Below, piece after piece: positions 32,925 to 45,077 of a stretch of DNA of 64,000 nucleotides. The DNA comes from Clusia tigrina. Taxonomy: Eukaryota; Arthropoda; Insecta; Diptera; Clusiidae. Positions within the stretch are counted from its first letter, which is position 1, and every line of letters starts with the position of its first letter. The position numbers were made by a program, and so were the translations under genes. The notes below the pieces were generated by a model. The model searched no databases, was not told the origin of the DNA, and saw nothing but the letters and a program-made list of their open reading frames with translations. The DNA lies in contig OV050032.1 of the NCBI GenBank assembly GCA_920105625.2, positions 107,926,542 through 107,990,541 of the forward strand, in the 5' to 3' direction.

Positions 32925-35900
32925 GCAAACTTTGATAAGTGTAGGACGTACCGTAAAGAAGTTAGGGCCATTTAAAGTTTTATCAGTGTTTGATTTGGGA
33001 CTCTAGGGTAGCATAGCTTTGAGCGATGGCCTAAATTGACAAGATGCTCGAGTACTTCATTGTTACAAAATTTCAATGTTTTATGACGCTCCAGTAAAAA
33101 GTTACAAGCATTTGTATGTTGCAAACTTTGATAGGTGTAGGACGTACCGTAAAGAAGTTAGGGCCATTTGAAGTTTTATCAGTGTTTGATTTGCGACTCA
33201 AGGGTAGCATAGCTTTGAGCGATGGCTTAAATTGACAAGAGGCTCGAGTACTTCATTGTTACAAAATTTCAAGGTTTTATGACGCTCCAGTAAAAAGTTA
33301 CAAGCATTTGTATGTTGCGAACTTTGATAGGTGTAGGACGTACCGTAAAGGAGTTAGGGGCGTTTAAAGTTTTATCAGTGTTTGATTTGGGACTCAAGGG
33401 TAGCATAGCTTTGAGCTATGGCCTAAATTGACAAGAGGCTCGAGTACTTTATTGTTACAAAATTTCAATGTTTTATGACGCTCCAGTAAAAAGTTACAAG
33501 CATTTGTATGTTGCAAACTTTGATAGGTGTAGGACGTACCGTAAAGAAGTTAGGGCCATTTGAAGTTTTATCAGAGTTTGATTTGGGACTCTAGGGTAGC
33601 ATAGCTTTGAGCGATGGCTTAAATTGACAAGAGGCTCGAGTACTTCATTGTTACAAAATTTCAAGGTTTTATGACGCTCCAGTAAAAAGTTACAAGCATT
33701 TGTATGTTGCAAACTTTGATAGGTGTAGGACGTACCGTAAAGAAGTTAGGGGCGTTTGAAGTTTTATCAGTGTTTGTTTTGGGACTCAAGGGTAGCAAAG
33801 CTTTGAGCGATGGCCTAAATTGACAAGAGGCTCGAGTACTTTATTGTTACAAAATTTCAATGTTTTATGACGCTCCAGTAAAAAGTTACAAGCATTTGTA
33901 TGTTGCAAACTTTGATAAGTGTAGGACGTACCGTAAAGAAGTTAGGGCCATTTGAAGTGTTATCAATGTTTGATTTGGGACTCAAGGGTAGCATAGCTTT
34001 GAGCGATAGCTTAAATTGACAAGAGGCTCGAGTACTTTATTGTTACAAAATTTCAAGGTTTTATAACGCTCCAGTAAAAAGTTACAAGCATTTGTATGTT
34101 GCAAACTTTGATAGGTGTAGGACGTACCGTAAAGAAGTTAGGGCCATTTGAAGTTTTATCAGTGTTTGATTTGGGACTCAAGGGTAGCATAGCTTTGAGC
34201 GATGGCCTAAATTGACAAGAGGCTCGAGTACTTTATTGTTACAAAATTTCAAGGTTTTATGACGCTCCAGTAAAAAGTTACAAGCATTTGTATGTTGCAA
34301 ACTTTGATAGGTGTAGGACGTACCGTAAAGAAGTTAGGGGCGTTTGAAGTTTTATCAGTGTTTGATTTGGGACTCTAGGGTAGCATAGCTTTGAGCGATG
34401 GCCTAAATTTTCAAGAGGCTCGAGTACTTTATTGTTACAAAATTTTAAGGTTTTATGACGCTCCAGTAAAAAGTTACAAGCATTTGTATGTTGCAAACTT
34501 TGATTGGTGTAGGACGTACCGTAAAGAAGTTAGGGCCATTTGAAGTTTTATCAGTGTTTGATTTGGGACTCAAGGGTAGCATAGCTTTTAGCGATGGCCT
34601 AAATTGACAAGGGGCTCGAGTACTTCATTGTTACAAAATTTTAATGTTTTATGACGCCCCAGTAAAAAGTTACAAGCATTTGTATGTTGCAAACTTTGAT
34701 AGGTGTAGGACGTACCGTAAAGAAGTTAGGGCCATTTGAAGTTTTATCAGTGTTTGATTTGGGACTCTAGGGTAGCATAGCTTTGAGCGATGGCTTAAAT
34801 TGACAAGAGGCTCGGGTACTTTATTGTTACAAAATTTCAAGGTTTTATGACGCTCCAGTAAAACGTTACAAGCATTTGTATGTTGCAAACTTTGATAGGT
34901 GTAGGACGTACCGTAAAGAAGTTAGGGCCATTTGAAGTTTTATCAGTGTTTGATTTGGGACTCAAGGGTAGCATAGCTTTGAGCGATGGCCTAAATTGAC
35001 AAGAGGCTCGAGTACTTCATTGTTACAAAATTTCAATGTTTTATGACGCTCCAGTAAAAAGTTACAAGCATTTGTATGTTGCAAACTTTGATAGGTGTAG
35101 GACGTACCGTAAAGAAGTTAGGGCCATTTGAAGTTTTATCAGTGTTTGATTTGCGACTCAAGGGTAGCATAGCATTGAGCGATGGCTTAAATTGGCAACA
35201 GGCTCGAGTACTTCATTGTTACAAAATTTCAAGGTTTTATGACAATCCAGTAAAAAGTTACAAGCATTTGTATGTTGCGAACTTTGATAGGTGTAGGACG
35301 TACCGTAAAGAAGTTAGGGGCGTTTGAAGTTTTATCAGTGTTTGATTTGGGACTCAAGTGTAGCATAGCTTTGAGCGATGGCCTAAATTGACAAGAGGCT
35401 CGAGTACTTTATTGTTACAAAATTTCAATGTTTTATGACGCTCCAGTAAAAAGTTACAAGCATTTGTATGTTGCAAACTTTGATTGGTGTAGGACGTACC
35501 GTAAAGAAGTTAGGGCCATCTGAAGTTTTATCAGTGTTTGATTTGGGACTCAAGGGTAGCATAGCTTTGAGCGATGGCCTAAATTGACAAGAGGCTCGAG
35601 TACTTTATTGTTACAAAATTTCAAGGTTTTATGACGCTCCAGTAAAAAGTTACAAGCATTTGTATGTTGCAAACTTTGATAGGTGTAGGACGTACCGTAA
35701 AGAAGTTAGGGCCATTTGAAGTTTTATCAGTGTCTGATTTGGGACTCAAGGGTAGCATAGCTTTGAGCGATGGTCTAAATTGACAAGAGGCTCGAGTACT
35801 TCATTGTTGCAAAATTTCAATGTTTTATGACGCTCCAGTAAAAAGTTACAAGCATTTGTATGTTGCAAACTTTGGTAGGTGTAGGACGTACCGTAAAGAA

Positions 35901-38900
35901 GTTAGGGCCATTTGAAGTTTTATCAGTGTTTGATTTGGGACTCAAGGGTAGCATAGCTTTGAGCGATGGCCTAAATTGACAAGAGGCTCGAGTACTTCAT
36001 TGTTACAAAATTTCAATGTTTTATGACGCTCCAGTAAAAAGTTACAAGCATTTGTATGTTGCAAACTTTGATACGTGTAGGACGTACCGTAAAGAAGTTA
36101 GGGCCATTTGAAGTTTTATCAGTGTTTGATTTGCGACTCAAGGGTAGCATAGCTTTGAGCGATGGCTTAAATTGACAACAGGCTCGAGTACTTCATTGTT
36201 ACAAAATTTCAAGGTTTTATGACGCTCCAGTAAAAAGTTACAAGCATTTGTATGTTGCGAACTTTGATAGGTGTAGGCCGTACCGTAAAGAAGTTAGGGG
36301 CGTTTGAAGTTTTATCAGTGTTTGATTTGGGACTCAAGGGTAGCATAGCTTTGAGCGATGGCCTAAATTGACAAGAGGCTCGAGTACTTTATTGTTACAA
36401 AATTTCAATGTTTTATGACGCTCCAGTAAAAAGTTACAAGCATTTGTATGTTGCAAACTTTGATTGGTGTAGGACGTACCGTAAAGAAGTTAGGGCCATT
36501 TAAAGTTTTATCAGTGTTTGATTTGGGACTCAAGGGTAGCATAGCTTTGAGCGATGGCCTAAATTGACAAGAGGCTCGAGTACTTCATTGTTACAAAATG
36601 TTAATGTTTTATGACGCTCCAGTAAAAAGTTACAAGCATTTGTATGTTGCAAACTTTGATAGGTGTAGGACGTACCGTAAAGAAGTTAGGGCCATTTGAA
36701 GTTTTATCAGTGTTTGATTTGGGACTCTAGGGTAGCATAGCTTTGAGCGATGGCTTAAATTGACAAGAGGCTCGGGTACTTTATTGTTACAAAATTTCAA
36801 GGTTTTATGACGCTCCAGTAAAAAGTTACAAGCATTTGTATGTTGCAAACTTTGATAGGTGTAGGACGTACCGTAAAGAAGTTAGGGCCATTTGAAGTTT
36901 TATCAGTGTTTGATTTGGGACTCAAGGGTAGCATAGCTTTGAGCGATGGCCTAAATTGACAAGAGACTCGAGTACTTCATTGTTACAACATTTTAATGTT
37001 TTATGACGCTCCAGTAAAAAGTTACAAGCATTTGTATGTGGCAAACTTTGATAGGTGTAGGACGTACCGTAAAAAAGTTAGGGCCATTTGAAGTTTTATC
37101 AGTGTTTGATTTGGGACTCTAGGGTAGCATAGCTTTGAGCGATGGCTTAAATTGACAAGAGGCTCGAGTACTTCATTGTTACAAAATTTCAATGTTTTAT
37201 GACGCTCCAGTAAAAAGTTACAAGCATTTGTATGTTGCTAACTTTGATAGGTGTAGGACGTATCGTAAAGAAGTTAGGGCCATTTGAAGTTTTATCAGTG
37301 CTTGATTTGGGACTCAAGGGTAGCATAGCTTTGAGCGATGACCTAAATTGACAGGAGGCTCGAGTACTTTATTGTTACAAAATTTCAAGGTTTTATGACG
37401 CTCCAGTAAAAAGTTACAAGGATTTGTATGTTGCAAACTTTGATTGGTGTAGGACGTACCGTAAAGAAGTTAGGGCCATTTGAAGTTTTATCAGTGTTTG
37501 ATTTGGGACTCAAGGGTAGCATAGCTTTGAGCGATGGCCTAAATTGACAAGAGGCTCGAGTACTTTATTGTTACAAAATTTCAAGGTTTTATGACGCTCC
37601 AGCAAAAAGTTACAAGCATTTGTATGTTACAAACTTTGATAGGTGTAGGACGTACCGTAAAGAAGTTAGGGCCATTTGAAGTTTTATCAGTGTCTGATTT
37701 GGGACTCAAGGGTAGCATAGCTTTGAGCGATAGCTTAAATTGACAAGAGGCTCGAGTACTTTATTGCTACAAAATTTCAAGGTTTTATGACGCTCCAGTA
37801 AAAAGTTACAAGCATTTGTATGTTGCAAACTTTGGTAGGTGTAGGACGTACCGTAAAGAAGTTAGGGCCATTTGAAGTTTTATCAGTGTTTGATTTGGGA
37901 CTCAAGGGTAGCATAGCTTTGAGCGATGGTCTAAATTGACAAGAGGCTCGAGTACTTCTTTGTTACAAAATTTCAAGGTTTTATGACGCTCCAGTAAAAA
38001 GTTACAAGCATTGGTATGTTGCAAACTTTGATAGGTGTAGGACGTACCGTAAAGAAGTTAGGGGCGTTTGAAGTTTTATCAGTGTTTGATTTGGGACTCA
38101 AGGGTAGCATAGCTTTGAGCGATGGCCTAAATTGACAAGAGGCTCGAGTACTTTATTGTTACAAAATTTCAATGTTTTATGACGCTCCAGTAAAAAGTTA
38201 CAAGCATTTGTATGTTGCAAACTTTGATAGGTGTAGGACGTACCGTAAATAAGTTAGGGCCATTTGAAGTTTTATCAATGTTTGATTTAGGACTCAAGGG
38301 TAGCATAGCTTTGAGCGATAACTTAAATTGACAAGAGGCTCGAGTACTTTATTGTTACAAAATTTCAAGGTTTTATGACGCTCCAGTAAAAAGTTACAAG
38401 CATGTGTATGTTGCAAACTTTGATAGGTGTAGGACGTACCGTAAAGAAGTTAGGGCCATTTGAAGTTTTATCAGTGTTTGATTTGGGACTCAAGGATAGC
38501 ATAGCTTTGAGCGATGGCCTAAATTGACAAGAGGCTCGAGTACTTCATTGTTACAAAATTTCAATGTTTTATGACGCTCCAGTAAAAAGTTACAAGCATT
38601 TGTATGTTGCAAACTTTGGTAGGTGTAGGACGTACCGTAAAGAAGTTAGGGCCATTTGAAGTTTTATCAGTGTTTGATTTGGGACTCAAGGGTAGCATAG
38701 CTTTGAGCGATGGCCTAAATTGACAAGAGGCTCGAGTACTTCATTGTTACAAAATTTCAATGTTTTGTGACGCTCCAGTAAAAAGTTACAAGCATTTGTA
38801 TGTTGCAAACTTTGATAGGTGTAGGACGTACCGTAAAGAAGTTAGGGCCATTTGAAGTTTTATCAGTGTTTGATTTGCGACTCAAGGGTAGCATAGCTTT

Positions 38901-41828
38901 GAGCGATGGGTTAAATTGACAACAGGCTCGAGTACTTCATTGTTACAAAATTTCAAGGTTTTATGACGCTCCAGTCAAAAGTTACAAGCATTTGTATGTT
39001 GCGAACTATGATAGGTGTAGGACGTACCGTAAAGAAGTTAGGGGCGTTTGAAGTTTTATCAGTGTTTGATTTGGGACTCAAGGGTAGCATAGCTTTGAGC
39101 GATGGCCTAAATTGACAAGAGGCTCGAGTACTTTATTATTACAAAATTTCAATGTTTTATGACGCTCCAGTAAAAAGTTACAAGCATTTGTATGTTGCGA
39201 ACTATGATAGGTGTAGGACGTACCGTAAAGAAGTTAGGGGCGTTTGAAGTTTTATCAGTGTTTGATTTGGGACTCAAGGGTAGCATAGCTTTGAGCGATG
39301 GCCTAAATTGACAAGAGGCTCGAGTACTTTATTGTTACAAAATTTCAATGTTTTATGACGCTCCAGTAAAAAGTTACAAGCATTTGTATGTTGCAAACTT
39401 TGATTGGTGTAGGACGTACCGTAAAGAAGTTAGGGCCATTTAAAGTTTTATCAGTGTTTGATTTGGGACTCAAGGGTAGCATAGCTTTGAGCGATGGCCT
39501 AAATTGACAAGAGGCTCGAGTACTTCATTGTTACAAAATTTTAATGTTTTATGACGCTCCAGTAAAAAGTTACAAGCATTTGTATGTTGCAAACTTTGAT
39601 AGGTGTAGGACGTACCGTAAATAAGTTAGGGCCATTTGAAGTTTTATCAATGTTTGATTTAGGACTCAAGGGTAGCATAGCTTTGAGCGATAGCTTAAAT
39701 TGACAAGAGGCTCGAGTACTTTATTGTTACAAAATTTCAAGGTTTTATGACGCTCCAGTAAAAAGTTACAAGCATTTGTATGTTGCAAACTTTGATAGGT
39801 GTAGGACGTACCATAAAGAAGTTAGGGCCATTTGAAGTTTTATCAGTGTCTGATTTGGGACTCAAGGGTAGCATAGCTTTGAGCGATAGCTTAAATTGAC
39901 AAGAGGCTCGAGTACTTTATTGCTACAAAATTTCAAGGTTTTATGACGCTCCAGTAAAAAGTTACAAGCATTTGTATGTTGCAAACTTTGGTAGGTGTAG
40001 GACGTACCGTAAAGAAGTTAGGGCCATTTGAAGTTTTATCAGTGTTTGATTTGGGACTCAAGGGTAGCATAGCTTTGAGCGATGGTCTAAATTGACAAGA
40101 GGCTCGAGTACTTCATTGTTACAAAATTTCAAGGTTTTATGACGCTCCAGTAAAAAGTTACAAGCATTTGTATGTTGCAAACTTTGATAGGTGTAGGACG
40201 TACCGTAGAGAAGTTAGGGGCGTTTGAAGTTTTATCAGTGTTTGATTTGGGACTCAAGGGTAGCATAGCTTTGAGCGATGGCCTAAATTGACAAGAGGCT
40301 CGAGTACTTTATTGTTACAAAATTTCAATGTTTTATGACGCTCCAGTAAAAAGTTACAAGCATTTGTATGTTGCAAACTTTGATTGGTGTAGGACGTACC
40401 GTAAAGAAGTTAGGGCCATTTAAAGTTTTATCAGTGTTTGATTTGGGACTCAAGGGTAGCATAGCTTTGAGCGATGGCCTAAATTGACAAGAGGCTCGAG
40501 TACTTCATTGTTACAAAATTTCAAGGTTTTATGACGCTCCAGTAAAAAGTTACAAGCATTTGTATGTTGCAAACTTTGATAGGTGTAGGACGTACCGTAA
40601 AGAAGTTAGGGCCATTTGAAGTTTTATCAGTGTTTGATTTGCGACTCAAGGGTAACATAGCTTTGAGCGATGGCCTAAATTTTCAAGAGGCTCGAGTACT
40701 TTATTGTTACAAAATTTCAAGGTTTTATGACGCTCCAGTAAAAAGTTACAAGCATTTGTATGTTGCAAACTTTGATAGGTGTAGGATGTACCGTAAAGAA
40801 GTTAGGGCCATTTGAAGTTTTATCAGTGTCTGATTTGGGACTCAAGGGTAGCATAGCTTTGAGCGATAGCTTAAATTGACAAGAGGCTCGAGTACTTTAT
40901 TGCTACAAAATTTCAAGGTTTTATGACGCTCCAGTAAAAAGTTACAAGCATTTGTATGTTGCAAACTTTGGTAGGTGTAGGACGTACCGTAAAGAAGTTA
41001 GGGCCATTTGAAGTTTTATCAGTGTTTGATTTGGGACTCAAGGGTAGCATAGCTTTGAGCGATGGTCTAAATTGACAAGAGGCTCGAGTACTTCATTGTT
41101 ACAAAATTTCAAGGTTTTATGACGCTCCAGTAAAAAGTTACAAGCATTTGTATGTTGCAAACTTTGATAGGTGTAGGACGTACCGTAAAGAAGATAGGGG
41201 CGTTTGAAGTTTTATCAGTGTTTGATTTGGGACTCAAGGGTAGCATAGCTTTGAGCGATGGCCTAAATTGACAAGAGGCTCGAGTACTTTATTGTTACAA
41301 AATTTCAATGTTTTATGACGCTCCAGTAAAAAGTTACAAGCATTTGTATGTTGCAAACTTTGATAGGTGTAGGACGTACCGTAAATAAGTTAGGGCCATT
41401 TGAAGTTTTATCAATGTTTGATTTAGGACTCAAGGGTAGCATTGCTTTGAGCGATAGCTTAAATTGACAAGAGGCTCGAGTACTTTATTGTTACAAAATT
41501 TCAAGGTTTTATGACGCTCCAGTAAAAAGTTACAAGCATTTGTATGTTGCAAACTTTGATAGGTGTAGGACGTACCGTAAATAAGTTAGGGCCATTTGAA
41601 GTTTTATCAATGTTTGATTTAGGACTCAAGGGTAGCATAGCTTTGAGCGATAGCTTAAATTGACAAGAGGCTCGAGTACTTTATTGTTACAAAATTTCAA
41701 GGTTTTATGACGCTCCAGTAAAAAGTTACAAGCATTTGTATGTTGCAAACTTTGATAGGTGTAGGACGTACCGTAAAGAAGTTAGGGCCATTTGAAGTTT
41801 TATCAGTGTTTGATTTGGGACTCAAGGG

Positions 41829-41902
41829 TAGCATAGCTTTGAGCGATGGCCTAAATTGACAAGAGGCTCGAGTACTTTATTGTTACAAAATTTCAAGGTT
41901 TT
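41829..41902 (+). promoter_or_regulatory. Weak RNA polymerase III box A/B-like pair (reference copy)
   Basis: TAGCATAGCTT at unit positions 85-95 fits the box A pattern TRGYNNARNNG except the last base. GGCTCGAGTAC at 121-131 fits the box B pattern RGTTCRANNCC except at two bases. The two start 36 bp apart, and a TTTT run lies at 155-158. I find no tRNA fold around them, and variants such as CTCGGG weaken the B-like site. This is pattern matching only and is probably fortuitous. Confidence 0.15.
41848..41868 (+). other. Possible small hairpin GGCCT/AGGCT (reference copy)
   Basis: Unit positions 104-108 and 120-124 can pair (four Watson-Crick pairs plus one G-T) around an 11-base loop. The variants GATAGCT, GACGGCC and GAGACTCGAG change the arms independently, so pairing does not look conserved. 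Weak. Confidence 0.2.
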
Positions 41903-41922
41903 ATGACGCTCCAGTAAAAAGT

Positions 41923-41936
41923 TACAAGCATTTGTA
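41923..41936 (+). other. 14-bp dyad present in most units (reference copy)
   Basis: TACAAGCATTTGTA is a perfect 5-bp inverted repeat with a 4-bp centre, at unit positions 179-192. It spans the site where both recurrent truncations have one end. Variant units break one arm (AGATAC, TTTGAATG, GCTTTTG). A short dyad like this could be chance or could be a binding or nicking site; nothing in the sequence decides. Confidence 0.6.
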
Positions 41937-41940
41937 TGTT

Positions 41941-42137
41941 GCAAACTTTGATAGGTGTAGGACGTACCGTAAAGAAGTTAGGGCCATTTGAAGTTTTATC
42001 AGTGTTTGATTTGCGACTCAAGGGTAACATAGCTTTGAGCGATGGCCTAAATTGACAAGAGGCTCGAGTACTTTATTGTTACAAAATTTCAAGGTTTTAA
42101 TGACGCTCCAGTAAAAAGTTACAAGCATTTGTATGTT
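41941..42137 (+). repeat. 197-bp unit (1-bp gain)
   Basis: GGTTTTAATGACG near 42100 has one A more than GGTTTTATGACG. The only +1 unit found. Confidence 0.85.
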
Positions 42138-42725
42138 GCAAACTTTGATAGGTGTAGGACGTACGGTAAAGAAGTTAGGGCCATTTGAAGTTTTATCAGT
42201 GTTTGATTTGGGACTCAAGGGTAGCATAGCTTTGAGCGATGGTCTAAATTGACAAGAGGCTCGAGTACTTCATTGTTACAAAATTTCATGGTTTTATGAC
42301 GCTCCAGTAAAAAGTTACAAGCATTTGTATGTTGCAAACTTTGATAGGTGTAGGACGTACCGTAAAGAAGTTAGGGGCGTTTGAAGTTTTATCAGTGTTT
42401 GATTTGGGACTCAAGGGTAGCATAGCTTTGAGCGATGGCCTAAATTGACAAGAGGCTCGAGTACTTTATTGTTACAAAATTTCAAGGTTTTATGACGCTC
42501 CAGTAAAAAGTTACAAGCATTTGTATGTTGCAAACTTTGATAGGTGTAGGACGTACCGTAAAGAAGTTAGGGCCATTTGAAGTTTTATCAGTGTTTGATT
42601 TGCGACTCAAGGGTAACATAGCTTTGAGCGATGGCCTAAATTGACAAGAGGCTCGAGTACTTTATTGTTACAAAATTTCAAGGTTTTATGACGCTCCAGT
42701 AAAAAGATACAAGCATTTGTATGTT

Positions 42726-43313
42726 GCAAACTTTGATAGGTGTAGGACGTACCGTAAAGAAGTTAGGGCCATTTGAAGTTTTATCAGTGTTTGATTTGGG
42801 ACTCAAGGGTAGCATAGCTTTGAGCGATGGCCTAAATTTTCAAGAGGCTCGAGTACTTTATTGTTACAAAATTTCAAGGTTTTATGACGCTCCAGTAAAA
42901 AGTTACAAGCATTTGTATGTTGCAAACTTTGATAGGTGTAGGACGTACCGTAAAGAAGTTAGGGCCATTTGAAGTTTTATCAGTGTTTGATTTGGGACTC
43001 AAAGGTAGCATAACTTTGAGCGATGGCCTAAATTGACAAGAGGCTCGAGTACTTTATTGTTACAAAATTTCAAGGTTTTATGACGCTCCAGTAAAAAGTT
43101 ACAAGCATTTGTATGTTGCAAACTTTGATAGGTGTAGGACGTACCGTAAAGAAGTTAGGGGCGATTGAAGTTTTATCAGTGTTTGATTTGGGACTCAAGG
43201 GTAGCATAGCTTTGAGCGATGGCCTAAATTTTCAAGAGGCTCGAGTACTTTATTGTTACAAAATTTCAAGGTTTTATGACGCTCCAGTAAAAAGTTACAA
43301 GCATTTGTATGTT
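42726..43313 (+). repeat. 588-bp segment repeated at 44490 (copy 1)
   Basis: Three units marked by AATTTTCAAG, then CTCAAAGG with CATAACTTTG, then GGGGCG with AATTTTCAAG. The same order recurs 1764 bp (nine units) downstream. Confidence 0.8.
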
Positions 43314-44489
43314 GCAAACTTTGATAGGTGTAGGACGTACCGTAAAGAAGTTAGGGCCATTTGAAGTTTTATCAGTGTCTGATTTGGGACTCAAGGGTAG
43401 CATAGCTTTGAGCGATGGCCTAAATTGACAAGAGGCTCGAGTACTTTATTGTTACAAAATTTCAATGTTTTATGACGCTCCAGTAAAAAGTTACAAGCAT
43501 TTGTATGTTGCAAACTTTGATAGGTGTAGGACGTACCGTAAATAAGTTAGGGCCATTTGAAGTTTTATCAATGTTTGATTTAGGACTCAAGGGTAGCATA
43601 GCTTTGAGCGATAGCTTAAATTGACAAGAGGCTCGAGTACTTTATTGTTACAAAATTTCAAGGTTTTATGACGCTCCAGTAAAAAGTTACAAGCATTTGT
43701 ATGTTGCAAACTTTGATAGGTGTAGGACGTACCGTAAAGAAGTTAGGGCCATTTGAAGTTTTATCAGTGTTTGATTTGGGACTCAAGGGTAGCATAACTT
43801 TGAGCGATGGCCTAAATTGACAAGAGGCTCGAGTACTTTATTGTTACAAAATTTCAAGGTTTTATGACGCTCCAGTAAAAAGTTACAAACATTTGTATGT
43901 TGCAAACTTTGATAGGTGTAGGACGTACCGTAAAGAAGTTAGGGCCATTTGAAGTTTTATCAGTGTTTGATTTGGGACTCAATGGTAGCATAGCTTTGAG
44001 CGATGGCCTAAATTGACAAGAGGCTCGAGTACTTTATTGTTACAAAATTTCAAGGTTTTATGACGCTCCAGTAAAAAGTTACAAGCATTTGTATGTTGCA
44101 AACTTTGATTGGTGTAGGACGTACCGTAAAGAAGTTAGGGCCATTTGAAGTTTTATCAGTGTTTGATTTGGGACTCAAGGGTAGCATAGCTTTGAGCGAT
44201 GGCCTAAGTTGACAAGAGGCTCGAGTACTTTATTGTTACAAAATTTCAAGGTTTTATAACGCTCCAGTAAAAAGTTACAAGCATTTGTATGTTGCAAACT
44301 TTGATAGGTGTAGGACGTACCGTAAAGAAGTTAGGGCCATTTGAAGTTTTATCAGTGTTTGATTTGGGACTCAAGGGTAGCATAGCTTTGAGCGATGGCC
44401 TAAATTGACAAGAGGCTCGAGTACTTCATTGTTACAAAATTTCAATGTTTTATGACGCTCCAGTAAAAAGTTACAAGCATTTGTATGTT

Positions 44490-45077
44490 GCAAACTTTGA
44501 TAGGTGTAGGACGTACAGTAAAGAAGTTAGGGCCATTTGAAGTTTTATCAGTGTTTGATTTGGGACTCAAGGGTAGCATAGCTTTGAGCGATGGCCTAAA
44601 TTTTCAAGAGGCTCGAGTACTTTATTGTTACAAAATTTCAAGGTTTTATGACGCTCCAGTAAAAAGTTACAAGCATTTGTATGTTGCAAACTTTGATAGG
44701 TGTAGGACGTACCGTAAAGAAGTTAGGGCCATTTGAAGTTTTATCAGTGTTTGATTTGGGACTCAAAGGTAGCATAACTTTGAGCGATGGCCTAAATTGA
44801 CAAGAGGCTCGAGTACTTTATTGTTACAAAATTTCAAGGTTTTATGACGCTCCAGTAAAAAGTTACAAGCATTTGTATGTTGCAAACTTTGATAGGTGTA
44901 GGACGTACCGTAAAGAAGTTAGGGGCGTTTGAAGTTTTATCAGTGTTTGATTTGGGACTCAAGGGTAGCATAGCTTTGAGCGATGGCCTAAATTTTCAAG
45001 AGGTTCGAGTACTTTATTGTTACAAAATTTCAAGGTTTTATGACGCTCCAGTAAAAAGTTACAAGCATTTGTATGTT
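44490..45077 (+). repeat. 588-bp segment (copy 2)
   Basis: Copy 2 of the segment at 42726, with private changes CGTACAGTAAAG (about 44514) and GAGGTTCGAG (about 45001). Its left part also joins in a 1176-bp duplication: 44098 to about 44600 resembles 45274 to about 45776 (TAAGTTGAC, TATAACGCTCC, CGTACAGTAAAG). Confidence 0.78.

Larger units (their letters stand above)
41745..41940 (+). repeat. Reference satellite unit (consensus-like, 196 bp)
   Basis: This unit carries the majority base at every position I compared by eye and can serve as the consensus. Composition is A 58, T 63, G 48, C 27 (38% G+C). There are 5 CpG against about 6.6 expected from base counts (0.76), so CpG is only mildly depleted. 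The + strand is G-rich (G-C skew about +0.28). Most variable places in the array: unit position 14 (GATAGG or GATTGG), position 32 (CCGTAAAG or CCGTATAG), positions 45-46 (GGGCCATTTG or GGGGCGTTTG), position 80 (CTCAAG or CTCTAG), positions 102-107 (GATGGCC, GATAGCT or GACGGCC), position 113 (TTGAC, TTGTC or TTTTC) and positions 125-127 (CTCGAG, CTCGGG or CTCGAA). The unit start is my convention, not a biological boundary. Confidence 0.9.

Noticed and set aside
41783..41788. TTAGGG telomere-like motif in most units
   Set aside because: It occurs once per unit inside GTTAGGGCC and is never tandem, so it is chance sequence, not telomeric repeat.
41860..41880. CENP-B box
   Set aside because: The CGGG core appears in CTCGGG variants, but I find no TTCG at the required spacing on either strand, so the 17-bp motif is not met.
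41829..41880. tRNA gene or tRNA-derived sequence
   Set aside because: Apart from short box-like strings there is no acceptor, anticodon or T stem that pairs, and variants do not preserve pairing.
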